Source of the DNA: Armatimonadetes bacterium DC
Lineage (GTDB): Bacteria > Armatimonadota > Fimbriimonadia > Fimbriimonadales > GBS-DC
Assembly (NCBI GenBank): GCA_001442985.1
Contig: LDYB01000023.1
Coordinates: 62,001-126,000 of the forward strand
Reading direction: 5' to 3'
DNA: 64,000 nucleotides
A program made the position numbers and the translations under genes. The notes under the pieces are model-generated. The model was not told the origin of the DNA. It made no database searches and saw nothing but the letters and a program-made list of their open reading frames with translations. Positions 17,593-26,402 of the stretch are shown piece after piece. Position 1 is the first letter of the stretch. The number at the start of each line of letters is the position of its first letter.

Positions 17593-18144
17593 CTAAAGCG
17601 GCTCGAGCAAAGCCTGCCAGAGCTGTTCAAACAATCGGGAGCGCACAAAAATTAGCAGCGCATTCCCGCTGCCCAGTATCGCCAGCGGGAACGCCAACCC
17701 CCGCACGCCCGCGTGCCATGCCGCCAGCACGCCCACTCCGAAGGCGAACCCCGCGTAGAGCAGATAAAACAGCGCCAGCGCCCTGCCGAAGACCCCCGTG
17801 AGCGCAATCAGTGCCATCAGCGGCAGGAGCGCGAGTAGCGTGCTCAGCCATGCAATCCCGAAACCGCCCAGCGCGAACGCCACCCCGTAGCGCAGGCGCG
17901 AACGGCGCAGCCATCCACACGCCGAAAGCCACTGCGGCAGCCACCAGCGCACCCCCGGCAGGGGACGCTCCGCAATTTCGGGGCGAATCCCGCGACGACG
18001 CAACTCCGCCAGCACGCACAAATAATGCTCCCGATAGCGCACGGGGTGAATGTGAAAGTAGACATCCACCAGCTCTTCATCGGAATAATGCTCCAGCCGC
18101 TTGCGATACTGGCGCAGGTCAAACCACCACCGCGGCGCAATCAT
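17593..18144 (-). CDS. Hypothetical membrane protein
   Basis: 183 aa, family not recognised. An N-terminal ~80-residue cytoplasmic part (MIAPRWWFDLRQYRKRLEHYSDEELVDVYFHIHP) is rich in Arg/Trp/Tyr. Three or four hydrophobic helices follow (YGVAFALGGFGIAWLSTLLALLPLMALIALTG, FGRALALFYLLYAGFAFGVGVLAAW, LAFPLAILGSGNALLIFV). The ATG at 18144 has TATAAT 9 nt upstream. Its stop lies just outside the rhaB promoter, so the gene stands in tandem with rhaB. Confidence 0.6.
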   Translation of the reverse strand: MIAPRWWFDLRQYRKRLEHYSDEELVDVYFHIHPVRYREHYLCVLAELRRRGIRPEIAERPLPGVRWWLPQWLSACGWLRRSRLRYGVAFALGGFGIAWLSTLLALLPLMALIALTGVFGRALALFYLLYAGFAFGVGVLAAWHAGVRGLAFPLAILGSGNALLIFVRSRLFEQLWQALLEPL

Positions 18145-18153
18145 CCCGTCAAA

Positions 18154-18176
18154 ATTATACGCGATGGAGGTAGAAT
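18154..18176. promoter_or_regulatory. Divergent leaderless -10 boxes
   Basis: Minus: TATAAT 18154-18159, 9 nt before ATG 18144. Plus: AGGTAGAAT (TAGAAT 18171-18176), 6 nt before ATG 18183. Confidence 0.5.
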
Positions 18177-18182
18177 TGCACT

Positions 18183-18605
18183 ATGCTTGCGCGCCTGCAA
18201 AAAATAAAGGAATGGCTCACAGCCCTGCCCTGTAAGGCAACCCTCGACAAGGAGCAGAAGGTGCTGGTGGTGAGCCTCCACGAGGCGATTCTGATGATCG
18301 AAGCGCGCCAGTATGCCGACGAGTGGCTCTACCTGTTCACGGCGCCTGTAAGCTTTTACACACGGCTCACGCCCGAACTGATGCGGCTGCTGTTAAGCAA
18401 CTCCCAGCATCTGCACATCGGCACGCCCCGCGTGGAAGAAGAGGGGCTTTACCTGCGCCATACGCTATTTGAGGACGAACTCAACGCACAGACCCTGCTC
18501 AAGGTCGTGGGCAACCTCGCGATTGCAAGCCAGAACCTGACCGCGCATATCATCAGCGCGTTTGGGGGCATCAGCCCGATAGAGTACTTCTCGCGCCAGC
18601 GTTGA
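18183..18605 (+). CDS. Hypothetical protein, possibly YbjN/CesT-fold
   Basis: 140-aa soluble protein. The pattern of an N-terminal helix (MLARLQKIKEWLTALP), beta strands (VLVVSLHEAILMIEARQYADEWLYLFTAPV), a Leu-rich helix (ELMRLLLSNSQ), more strands and a C-terminal helix (AQTLLKVVGNLAIASQNLTAHIISAFGG) resembles YbjN/type III secretion chaperone-like folds. This is a fold guess, not a motif match. Leaderless ATG behind TAGAAT. It converges on secG with 2 nt between the stops. Confidence 0.55.
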   Translation: MLARLQKIKEWLTALPCKATLDKEQKVLVVSLHEAILMIEARQYADEWLYLFTAPVSFYTRLTPELMRLLLSNSQHLHIGTPRVEEEGLYLRHTLFEDELNAQTLLKVVGNLAIASQNLTAHIISAFGGISPIEYFSRQR

Positions 18606-18607
18606 AC

Positions 18608-18838
18608 TCAGGGCATATAAGTTACGACCGCGGTCAGCACAAAGAAAGCGATTGCCAGAATCAGCGTCAATCGGGAAATCTGGTCTTCAAAGCCCGGTTT
18701 CGCGCGGGCGTACATGCTGTCGCCTCCGCCAGGGCTGAAAACGCCTTCCGAGCGCGAGGTCTGAATCGCGACCAGAAAGATAAACACAATCATTATGGCG
18801 ATGTCTATCCATGTCAGCACTTGTTTCAGGATTTCCAT
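18608..18838 (-). CDS. secG: Preprotein translocase subunit SecG
   Basis: 76-aa inner-membrane protein with two helices ([17 protein letters not shown] and [19 protein letters not shown]) separated by a Gly/Ser-rich cytosolic loop (FSPGGGDS), the SecG pattern. It assists SecYEG export. The start overlaps the end of tatA by 13 nt, forming a two-gene export operon. Confidence 0.85.
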   Translation of the reverse strand: MEILKQVLTWIDIAIMIVFIFLVAIQTSRSEGVFSPGGGDSMYARAKPGFEDQISRLTLILAIAFFVLTAVVTYMP

Positions 18839-19047
18839 GGCGGCTCCTCTTCGAACTGGTAGAGTTTTTCACGAACTTCCTCGACGGGTTCTTCCAGCGA
18901 GCGGGTGACTTCCTCGCCTGCCTTTTTGAATTCGCGCATGGCTTGCCCGATAGAGCGGGCAATCTCCGGGAGTTTGCGGGGCCCGAAGATAAGCAACGCC
19001 AGCACAAACAGCACCAGCAGCTCGCTGAAACCGATGCTTCCGAACAT
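18826..19047 (-). CDS. tatA: Twin-arginine translocase subunit TatA/TatE
   Basis: 73 aa. The short transmembrane helix [30 protein letters not shown] carries the FGPxKLPE hinge, followed by an amphipathic helix ([12 protein letters not shown]) and an acidic tail. It forms the Tat pore for folded proteins. No tatC is present in the window. Unlike its neighbours it has a ~35-nt leader. Confidence 0.92.
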   Translation of the reverse strand: MFGSIGFSELLVLFVLALLIFGPRKLPEIARSIGQAMREFKKAGEEVTRSLEEPVEEVREKLYQFEEEPPWKS

Positions 19048-19049
19048 AA

Positions 19050-19463
<414 letters not shown>

Positions 19464-19475
19464 GGGGTAGTAAGC

Positions 19476-20681
19476 ATGCCGACCTTCCGGTATGTGGCGC
19501 AGACTCAGGACGGGCGCGAGGTGCGTGGCACCGTACAGGCGAACTCGCGGCTGGAAGCCTCCGATACCCTGCGCAAGCAGGGCTACTGGCTGTTAGAACT
19601 TTACGCCGAACCTGAGCCAGCCACTCCCCTGAGCGCCGCGCATCAAAAAGCGTGGCAACCGCTGTTTGGGGGTATCCCCCTCAAGGCGCAGGCGGTGTTT
19701 TTCCGCCAGCTCGCGACGATGCTCTCTGCAGGCGTGCCCCTCTATCAGGCGCTGGACACCTTAGGCAATCAGCGCGTGCATCCTCGCCTGCGCCGTACCG
19801 TGCTGGAAATCAAAAACGCGGTGCTGGCAGGCGAACGCATCAGCGACGCCTTTGACCGCTACCCTGCGCTCTTTTCCCCAATTGTACGCGCGCTCATTCG
19901 GGTCGGCGAAACCGCAGGCGCGCTGGAGCGTACCCTCCGCCAGATCAGCGATTACCTCGAGAATGAGCTGGAACTCCGACGCCTGATTAGCCGAGTCACT
20001 TTCTACCCCAAGCTGGTGCTGTTTTTTGCTATCTTAATCCCCGGCATGGTGCCTGCGCTGATCACGATTCTGGGTGGGCAGGGCGGTCAGCCGGTGGGAC
20101 AGGTGATTGGTGACATCCTCATGCGCTATCTGAAGATTCTGGGGTTCGTGTTTGGGGTGTGGGCGGTCTATCGTCTGGCGATGCAGAGCCACAGCCTGCG
20201 GGTGGCGTGGGGCGCATTACTGGTCTCGCTCCCGTGGATTGGGTTCACCTATCGGCAGCTGGCGTTGGCGCGGTTCGCGCGCGCATTGAGTGCGCTCTAC
20301 GGGGCGGGCATTCCGCTTTCGCAGGCGATTCGCTACGCCGCCGATGCCTGCGGCAACGACTACCTCACCGAGCGCCTCAAACCCACTGCCTCTAAGCTGG
20401 AAGCAGGGCGCGGAATCGCGGAGAGCCTGCGCGAATCAGGCGTGCTACCCCAGATGGTGCTGGATATGGTCGCCACCGGCGAAAACACAGGCGAGATCGG
20501 CTTCATGATGGACAAAGTCGCGGAGTATTATGAAGAGGAAGGGAAACTGCGCTCCCATCAGGCGGGCTATGTGCTGGGAGTGGTCGTGTTTCTGGGCGTT
20601 GCGATTTATGTGGCGATTATTGTGATACAATTCTACGCGGGGTACTTCTCGGCTCTGCTGGGAGGGGCGAACGCGCCGTGA
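19476..20681 (+). CDS. Type II secretion / type IV pilus inner-membrane platform protein
   Basis: GspF/PilC family, 401 aa. The N-terminal domain MPTFRYVAQTQDGREVRGTV is typical. Two T2SSF repeats follow (VFFRQLATMLSAGVPLYQAL and LARFARALSALYGAGIPLSQAI), each with membrane helices. It recruits the assembly ATPase and is needed to polymerise pseudopilins. No gspE, gspD or prepilin peptidase is in the window, so the four pseudopilins encoded elsewhere here may rely on this platform. The GTG start of the next gene overlaps its stop. Confidence 0.93.
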   Translation: MPTFRYVAQTQDGREVRGTVQANSRLEASDTLRKQGYWLLELYAEPEPATPLSAAHQKAWQPLFGGIPLKAQAVFFRQLATMLSAGVPLYQALDTLGNQRVHPRLRRTVLEIKNAVLAGERISDAFDRYPALFSPIVRALIRVGETAGALERTLRQISDYLENELELRRLISRVTFYPKLVLFFAILIPGMVPALITILGGQGGQPVGQVIGDILMRYLKILGFVFGVWAVYRLAMQSHSLRVAWGALLVSLPWIGFTYRQLALARFARALSALYGAGIPLSQAIRYAADACGNDYLTERLKPTASKLEAGRGIAESLRESGVLPQMVLDMVATGENTGEIGFMMDKVAEYYEEEGKLRSHQAGYVLGVVVFLGVAIYVAIIVIQFYAGYFSALLGGANAP

Positions 20682-21805
20682 GAAATCACTACGAAACGCT
20701 GGGGTTGCCGTTTGGGGCGAGCGCAGAAGAGATTCGCAAGCGCTATCGCGAGCTGGTACGGCGCTATCACCCCGATGTGAACCCCTCGCCCGACGCGAAG
20801 GAACGGTTTCTGCGCATTCAGGAGGCGTATCAGGTGCTTTCGGACCCCGAGCGGCGTCGGCACTATGATGCACTCTTGCGGTTGCGCATGCAGGAGCAGG
20901 GGCGTGCGGGTTTCAGCGCCTCGCAGACCGCGCGCCCTGCCTCCGCTTCACCGCCCCCGTCCCGAAGCGCCTCGCAAACTGCGCTGGACGAGGCGCGCCG
21001 GGCGATTCTGCAAGCCGAACAAGCCTTCCTGCAGGGGCGCCTGCGCGACGCGCTCCACTGGGCGCGTCAGGCGACCAAACTCCAACCCCGCAACGCCAAA
21101 GGCTACGAGATTATGGGCGATGTCTACCGCGTGCAGGGACATTACGACGCCGCGCTGAACGCCTACACCTACGCGCTTCAGTTAGACCCGAACAACGCCA
21201 ACCTGCGCCAGAAGTTCGAGCGGATGGCTCAGCGCGCTCCGAACCGCTCGGCGCCCGCGCCCACTGCCCCCTCGCTGCCCGTTCTCAAGCTGCCGCCAGA
21301 GTGGCGCATTTATGCGGCGCAGTCGCTGGGATGGGGTACGGTACTTTTTCTGCTGGGGCTGGCTTGGGGCGCGCCCGGCACGCCGCTGGGCTGGTTTGGG
21401 AGTGCGCCTTTTGCTCGATGGAGCGCGAACCTGATTATTTATCTCCTGTTGGCAGGCTTCCTGATGGGCTTTCTGATGCGCCTCAGTGAGTGGACGGTCG
21501 CGTTGCGGGATGCGCTTCCCTGGCATCGTCAGGGAGGGCGGCTTTCCGCAGGCAGTGTGCTGGTGGGATTGGGGATTCTCTGCTTCCCGCTCACGCTGTT
21601 GCTCTATGCGCTGCTCGCGCTCACCCAGGGAGGGCTAAGTCCCTCCGCCACACGCGCCTTCGGTGCGGTCGGCGTAGCCACCCTGCTGTTTGCGCTTCTT
21701 TACCCCTACGATACGCTGGGCGTGCTGCTGTTTGGGGGCAACCTGACCTTTCTTGGCACCCTGATGGGCTGGCAACTGGGGGATCAGCTCAGCGCATCGC
21801 CCTGA
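20678..21805 (+). CDS. J-domain protein with TPR repeats and membrane helices
   Basis: 375 aa. The N-terminal J domain has HYETLGLPFGASAEEIRKRY and the HPD motif (YHPDVNP), and so should stimulate a DnaK partner. A Pro/Ser/Ala-rich linker is followed by TPR-like helices (ALHWARQATKLQPRNAKGYEIMG, AALNAYTYALQLDPNN). The C-terminal half has four or five hydrophobic helices. No Cys zinc-finger is present, so it is not DnaJ. The start overlaps gspF (GTGA). A role as an inner-membrane co-chaperone of the secretion platform is inferred from the operon. Confidence 0.82.
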   Translation: MRNHYETLGLPFGASAEEIRKRYRELVRRYHPDVNPSPDAKERFLRIQEAYQVLSDPERRRHYDALLRLRMQEQGRAGFSASQTARPASASPPPSRSASQTALDEARRAILQAEQAFLQGRLRDALHWARQATKLQPRNAKGYEIMGDVYRVQGHYDAALNAYTYALQLDPNNANLRQKFERMAQRAPNRSAPAPTAPSLPVLKLPPEWRIYAAQSLGWGTVLFLLGLAWGAPGTPLGWFGSAPFARWSANLIIYLLLAGFLMGFLMRLSEWTVALRDALPWHRQGGRLSAGSVLVGLGILCFPLTLLLYALLALTQGGLSPSATRAFGAVGVATLLFALLYPYDTLGVLLFGGNLTFLGTLMGWQLGDQLSASP

Positions 21806-21818
21806 ACCCCCTGAATAT

Positions 21819-21832
21819 GCTATCATGATAGC
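21819..21832. promoter_or_regulatory. 14-bp perfect palindrome over the lpxD -10 box
   Basis: GCTATCATGATAGC is self-complementary and contains TATCAT (21821-21826), which ends 9 nt before the lpxD ATG. It may be just a -10, or an operator overlapping it. Confidence 0.4.
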
Positions 21833-21835
21833 GTT

Positions 21836-22867
21836 ATGCCAGCCTATCGTTTAATTGAACTGGCGGAACGCATTCAGGGAGTCGTCAAGGGCGACGCCGA
21901 GCGCGAAATCCGTGCCGTTGGCGGGATAGACTCCGTTCCCCCTGGCGGCTTGACCTTCGCCGAGGATGAACGCCACCTGCGCCTGGCGCTGGAGTCGCCC
22001 GCGAGTGCGATTCTCACACGCCCGCAGTTCGCTCTGCCAGCCGAGAGCCAGAAAGCATTCCTGCTCCACCCCAACCCGCGCTGGGCGTGGGCACAAATCC
22101 TTGCGCTCTATGACCCCACGATCCATCCGCCCGTGGGGGTTCACCCAACGGTGGTGATGGGAGAGGGATGCGAGTGGGGCGACGAGGTGGCGATTGCCCC
22201 TTATGTGGTGCTGGGCAACCGTGTCAGGCTGGGGCATCGGGTCAAAATCTACCCCTTTTGCTATATTGGTGACGATGTGGAGATTGGCGACGACTGCATT
22301 CTATATCCCCATGTGTCGGTGATGGCGCGCTGTGTGCTGGGCTGTCGGGTCATTCTGCATCCGGGGGTGGTGATTGGGGCAGACGGCTACGGCTACTTTC
22401 AGCAGGAGGGCGCCCACCACAAGATTCCGCAGATTGGGCGTGTGGTGCTGGAAGACGATGTGGAGGTGGGCGCGAACACCACCATAGACCGCGCCACCAC
22501 CGGCGAAACCCGTATCGGCAAAGGCACCAAGATTGACAACCTGGTGCAGATTGGGCACAATGTGCAGGTCGGTGAACACTGTCTGCTGGTCTCGCAGGTG
22601 GGGATTGCGGGCAGTACCCGATTGGGCAACTATGTGGTGCTGGCAGGTCAGGTGGGCGTGAAAGACCATGTGGAGATTGGCGATAATGTGGTGGTGGGCG
22701 CTCAGGGTGGGGTTTCCAAGAGCTTGCCCGCAGGGGGCGTCTACTGGGGCACGCCTGCCATCCCCCATCGGGAATGGCTTCAAATACTGGCGCACCTTTA
22801 CCGCCTGCCCGAGCTGGTCAAGCGCGTGGAAGCGCTCGAACGCGCCACCAAAAAGCAGGAACGGTAA
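21836..22867 (+). CDS. lpxD: UDP-3-O-(3-hydroxyacyl)glucosamine N-acyltransferase
   Basis: 343-aa hexapeptide-repeat (left-handed beta-helix) acyltransferase of lipid A synthesis. The N-terminal uridine-binding domain reaches about residue 100. The hexapeptide rungs then contain [21 protein letters not shown], the LpxD signature with catalytic His, and [15 protein letters not shown]. The C-terminal helix is [16 protein letters not shown]. No other lpx genes are near. Together with lnt it supports an LPS-bearing outer membrane. Leaderless ATG. Confidence 0.93.
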   Translation: MPAYRLIELAERIQGVVKGDAEREIRAVGGIDSVPPGGLTFAEDERHLRLALESPASAILTRPQFALPAESQKAFLLHPNPRWAWAQILALYDPTIHPPVGVHPTVVMGEGCEWGDEVAIAPYVVLGNRVRLGHRVKIYPFCYIGDDVEIGDDCILYPHVSVMARCVLGCRVILHPGVVIGADGYGYFQQEGAHHKIPQIGRVVLEDDVEVGANTTIDRATTGETRIGKGTKIDNLVQIGHNVQVGEHCLLVSQVGIAGSTRLGNYVVLAGQVGVKDHVEIGDNVVVGAQGGVSKSLPAGGVYWGTPAIPHREWLQILAHLYRLPELVKRVEALERATKKQER

Positions 22868-22873
22868 AACCCC

Positions 22874-22900
22874 TTGACGAAACCTAACATAGGGTATAAT
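22874..22900 (+). promoter_or_regulatory. Promoter of barrel-like protein gene
   Basis: CCCTTGACG (-35 at 22874-22879), a 15-nt spacer, then GGGTATAAT (22895-22900). The spacer is short. The transcript has a ~28-nt leader with AAGGAGGG. Confidence 0.6.
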
Positions 22901-22933
22901 CCCCAGCACAACACTCACACAAGGAGGGTTTTG

Positions 22934-23482
22934 ATGATGCACAAGGGAATGCTGTGGATCAGCGCGCTGGCGCTGGCGGGAACCCTGGCAATCGCCGCGC
23001 CTGTGAACGCGCAAGACAACGGCACGCAAGGCTACACCTTCTCCGCCGGGATCTTCTACCCCAGCAAGTCGGCTGTGCGCGACGCCACCAGCGACACATG
23101 GTTCTCCGTGAGCCTCGGCTACACTTTCCAGACCAGCGAGCCGACCGACACGGGCTACTACTACGACCTGGGTGTCTCGGTCGGCTACTACGGCTCGGAT
23201 GACCTCTCTAATATCCCCGTCCAGCTGACCTACACGGGATACCTCAACGAGCAGTTCTTCTACCGCGCGGGCGTGGGAATCGGCTTCGCGAAGGAATTCC
23301 GCAACCTCGCCAATCCGGGCGCGGGAACCGAGAGCTCCACGGGGTTCGTGTATTCCATCGAGGTCGGCTACAACTTCAACGCGGGCACAACCCCCGTCGC
23401 GCTCACCGTCGGCTATGTCGGTCAGAGCGGCACGGGCGATCAGCACAACGGTTTCACCGCGATGCTGAGCTTCCGCTTCTGA
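22934..23482 (+). CDS. Predicted outer-membrane beta-barrel-like protein
   Basis: 182 aa. Signal peptide MMHKGMLWISALALAGTLAIAAPVNAQ is followed by about eight alternating aromatic strands (FSVSLGYTFQT, YYDLGVSVGYYG, FVYSIEVGYNFN, ALTVGYVGQ). The C-terminus, AMLSFRF, ends with Phe, as in outer-membrane barrels recognised by BamA. The track start is moved to ATG 22934, directly after AAGGAGGG. Its own promoter and terminator make it a single-gene, probably well-expressed unit. Size fits an OmpA/OmpW-type 8-strand barrel; function unknown. Confidence 0.72.
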   Translation: MMHKGMLWISALALAGTLAIAAPVNAQDNGTQGYTFSAGIFYPSKSAVRDATSDTWFSVSLGYTFQTSEPTDTGYYYDLGVSVGYYGSDDLSNIPVQLTYTGYLNEQFFYRAGVGIGFAKEFRNLANPGAGTESSTGFVYSIEVGYNFNAGTTPVALTVGYVGQSGTGDQHNGFTAMLSFRF

Positions 23483-23507
23483 ACCGACCCCAACAACCCC
23501 AATTAAA

Positions 23508-23537
23508 AAATCCCCCTGCACACTGGCAGGGGGATTT
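23508..23537. terminator. Rho-independent terminator
   Basis: AAATCCCCCTGC-acactg-GCAGGGGGATTT: a 12-bp perfect stem followed by TTCTTT and preceded by an A-run, so it can act in both directions. Confidence 0.9.
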
Positions 23538-23733
23538 TTCTTTGAAAGGAAGGAAGGTACTCTCCACCCCTATATGACTCAAAATGGGGCAAAAAGCGGA
23601 CAAACTTTGCCTGTCAGAAATACGGATATTCCCATGAAGCTGGCTCCGTGCTCCCCTCTCTCACCTGAAAGGGCGTTATACCAATCTGCGCTTCAAACTT
23701 CGGGAATCCCAGACGATGCTGCTTTGAGAACCC

Positions 23734-23830
23734 GACGGCTGAAGCCGTTCCCAGTAGACAAAGCCAGCCTGCGCTGGCTATTTTAGCCGACGAAGGTCGG
23801 CTTCGTTTTATAGGAACGGCTTCAGCCGTC
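23734..23830. repeat. 97-bp multi-hairpin palindromic element
   Basis: A perfect 18-bp outer inverted repeat, GACGGCTGAAGCCGTTCC / GGAACGGCTTCAGCCGTC, encloses two further hairpins: AGCCAGC-ctgc-GCTGGCT (23762-23779) and AGCCGAC-gaag-GTCGGCT (23785-23802). Folded as RNA or cruciform DNA, it gives a closed stem with two arms. It has no coding capacity. This looks like a REP/MITE-type dispersed repeat. Confidence 0.8.
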
Positions 23831-23973
23831 AGGGCGGAGGCGTTCCCTAACAGGCTTCAGGAGCGCATAAAACGGTACCCCTCAAAAAACCACCCTTTTG
23901 AGAACCTTGCGCAGGGGGGCAATTCACGAACTCTGACCGCCCAGTTGGTATTACGAAGGGGGCGTGGAACGGG

Positions 23974-23979
23974 TATACT
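23974..23979 (+). promoter_or_regulatory. -10 box of FAD oxidoreductase gene
   Basis: ACGGGTATACT, 7 nt before ATG 23987; leaderless. Confidence 0.5.
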
Positions 23980-23986
23980 CCGTCTT

Positions 23987-26341
23987 ATGGCGGGACTGCT
24001 TCACAAAATTGGGTTAATCGGGTTTTCCCTTATGCTTGCAATCCCCCTGTTTGCCCAGTCGCCGCCTCGTTCCGTGGAGGCGATTCCGCGCAGTGTAGAG
24101 CGCATCACACTCTACTGGCTGCCGCCGCGCACTGAGACTCCTTCGGGCTATGTCGTCTATCGGGATGGGGAGCGTGTTGCCGAGCTGCCTGCCGAGGCGC
24201 GTTTTTACGACTTCACGGGGCTAACGCCGGGGCGTCCCTACACGCTGGGTGTGGAGGCAGTTTACGCGGATGGGCGCGTCTCGGAGCGCGTGGAGCGTGT
24301 GGAGCGCCCCTATCGCCTGCTGCCCCCAGAAGCGCGCTATCCGATTCTGATTGTGGGCGCGACCGCTTCGGGCGTGGGCGCCGCGATAACTGCCGCGCGA
24401 ATGGGGGTCAAAGTCGCGCTGATGGAACCCACCAATCGCGTGGGCGGCATGATTACGAACGGCGTCGCCGTGACCGATGTGCGCCTGCCCAGCCGTATTA
24501 ATGGGCTGTATGAGGAGTTCCGCCAGCGTGTGGAAGCCTACTACAAAGCGCAGGGCGCCGACACCAGCAACTATGTCTACCGCAACGGGCTGAACTTCGA
24601 GCCGTGGGTCGCGAACATGCTCCTCAAGGAGATGATTTACGCCGAGCCGAATATTGACCTCTACTTCGGCGTGCGCCCCACGCGCGTGTTCAAAGAGGGC
24701 AACCGCATTCGTGGGGTGGAGTTTGTAACGCTGGACGGCACGCGCAGAGGGCGGTTTATCGCCGATATTGTAATTGACGCCACCGCCGAGGGCGATATTG
24801 CGGCGTGGGCGGGCGTCCCCTATCGGCTGGGGCGCGAACCGCGCACTCCTGAAGAACCCCACGCGGGCGTGATTTACTACGACCGCCTCAACGACCGCTT
24901 CCTGCCTGGTAGCACGGGCGAAGGCGACCGCCGCCTGCCCGGCTACGCCATCCTGATGATTGTGCAAAACTATCCCACCCCGCAAGTGAAAAACCCGCCG
25001 CCCGGCTACAATCGGCGCGAGTATTTACTCTCACCGCCGTGGGAGCGCTCGTGGGCATACCTCTACGGGCGAATCCCGAACAACAAGTTTGAGGTGAACC
25101 AGCACCCACACGGCACGACCCTGCAGGAAGTGAACTACCGCTACCCGACCGCCAGCTGGGAGGAGCGCCAGCGCATCTATCAGATTTACAAAAACCATGT
25201 GCTGGGCTATCTCTATTACATTCAAACTGAGCTGGGGCAGCCCAATCTGGGTCTGGCAGAAGATGAATTTCGGGATACCGACAACCTGCCGCCGATTCTG
25301 TATGTGCGCAAGGCACGCCGAATCGTGGGCGAAGTAACGCTCAAGGAGATGGATATCATTCTGGCACGCGAGCGCATCCGCCCCGACGCAATTGCGATTG
25401 GCGACTACCCAATGGACTCGCACGCCGTGCGCAAGGTGGTCGTGCCTGAAGGGCAGGAGACGATGGAACTGCCCCACATGGGCGAGGGCGAGTTCTGGCT
25501 GTTCCAGTATACGCCCTGGTATCAGGTTCCTTACGGCGTGATGGTGCCGACGGGCGTGGAGGGGCTGCTGGTCTCGACCGCGGTCTCTTCAACGCATGTG
25601 ACTCTGGGCACGCTACGGATGGAACCTGTGCGCATGAATATGGGTCAGGCGGCGGGTGCGGCGGCGGTGCTGAGTCTGCAGACGGGCATCCCGCTCCGCC
25701 AGCTCGATGTGGCGCAGATTCAGCGTGCCCTGCTCCGCTTCGGGGTCTACCTCTACTGGTTCCCCGATGTAACGCCCGCTACGGAACATTTCGAGGCGGT
25801 TCAGTTCATAGCGGCGCGTGGCTATTTCCCCGACGAGCGTTTCGAACCGCAGGCGCCCCTCACACGGGGCGAGGCGGTGCGCGTGCTGTGGAAACTGCTC
25901 CGCGAGTTCCGTCCCGACCTGCCCGAAGAGCGGTTTCAGGGGCTGGCGTTCACCGATGTGCTGTTCGGGCATAAATATGCCATCCCGATGCAGAATCTGT
26001 TCCTGCAGGGGGTGGTGGAACGCACGGAGAACCGCCGTTTTGAGCCAGAGCAGCCGATTCGGCGGCGCGACTGGGCGCGGTGGCTTGTGCGCACCCTGTC
26101 GCTGATAGACCCCCAGTCCTGGGCGCCCCTTCAGGACGCCCCATCGCCCTACGCCGATGTCGCCGCGAACGACCCCGACCTGCCTTATATCGCGCGGCTG
26201 GCGCAACGGCGGGTCAATGCGCTCTTGTGGGACGGGCTGGACGCCGCCACGCCCGACGGCATCCGCTTCCGCCCCGACGACCCCATCAGCCGCGCCGACG
26301 CCGCGCTCACCCTCTACCTCGTCTGGTGGAATGTGCGATGA
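23987..26341 (+). CDS. Secreted FAD-dependent oxidoreductase with Fn3-like and S-layer homology domains
   Basis: 784 aa. Signal peptide MAGLLHKIGLIGFSLMLAIPLFAQ, then a fibronectin type III-like domain (about residues 30-105: SVERITLYWLPP...SGYVVYRDGERV). Next is an FAD_oxidored-type domain: YPILIVGATASGVGAAITAA is the dinucleotide site and NRVGGMITNG the FAD loop. About 180 C-terminal residues form S-layer homology-like repeats (FEAVQFIAARGYFPDERFEPQAPLTRGEAVRVLW; FADV-like YADVAAND...PISRADAA). It is probably exported and held at the cell wall or outer surface. FAD-binding extracellular proteins of this type occur beside polysaccharide genes; the substrate is unknown. ATG 23987 is chosen over the track's 23945 because the promoter lies between them. 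Confidence 0.82.
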   Translation: MAGLLHKIGLIGFSLMLAIPLFAQSPPRSVEAIPRSVERITLYWLPPRTETPSGYVVYRDGERVAELPAEARFYDFTGLTPGRPYTLGVEAVYADGRVSERVERVERPYRLLPPEARYPILIVGATASGVGAAITAARMGVKVALMEPTNRVGGMITNGVAVTDVRLPSRINGLYEEFRQRVEAYYKAQGADTSNYVYRNGLNFEPWVANMLLKEMIYAEPNIDLYFGVRPTRVFKEGNRIRGVEFVTLDGTRRGRFIADIVIDATAEGDIAAWAGVPYRLGREPRTPEEPHAGVIYYDRLNDRFLPGSTGEGDRRLPGYAILMIVQNYPTPQVKNPPPGYNRREYLLSPPWERSWAYLYGRIPNNKFEVNQHPHGTTLQEVNYRYPTASWEERQRIYQIYKNHVLGYLYYIQTELGQPNLGLAEDEFRDTDNLPPILYVRKARRIVGEVTLKEMDIILARERIRPDAIAIGDYPMDSHAVRKVVVPEGQETMELPHMGEGEFWLFQYTPWYQVPYGVMVPTGVEGLLVSTAVSSTHVTLGTLRMEPVRMNMGQAAGAAAVLSLQTGIPLRQLDVAQIQRALLRFGVYLYWFPDVTPATEHFEAVQFIAARGYFPDERFEPQAPLTRGEAVRVLWKLLREFRPDLPEERFQGLAFTDVLFGHKYAIPMQNLFLQGVVERTENRRFEPEQPIRRRDWARWLVRTLSLIDPQSWAPLQDAPSPYADVAANDPDLPYIARLAQRRVNALLWDGLDAATPDGIRFRPDDPISRADAALTLYLVWWNVR

Positions 26342-26360
26342 ATACTTTATAAAAGTGGGG

Positions 26361-26386
26361 TATAATGGGTGCAGGGCAAACGCCCT
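26361..26386 (+). promoter_or_regulatory. Promoter and leader hairpin
   Basis: GGGGTATAAT (-10 at 26361-26366). The leader carries AGGGC-aaac-GCCCT (26373-26386) just before AAAGGAGG, the ribosome site of the gene at 26403. Confidence 0.55.
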
Positions 26387-26402
26387 GAAAGGAGGCACAA
26401 CG

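Larger units (their letters stand above)
23538..23986. other. Gene-free region with palindromic repeat
   Basis: I see no gene here between the terminator of the barrel-like gene and the FAD oxidoreductase. It contains the 97-bp inverted-repeat element (23734-23830) and a single promoter near its right end. The 24-aa to 70-aa open frames lack ribosome sites or recognisable domains. Confidence 0.6.

Noticed and set aside
22301-23521. 406-aa minus-strand ORF opposite lpxD
   Set aside because: Antisense shadow in a GC-rich gene; no ribosome site or domain, and lpxD is certain.
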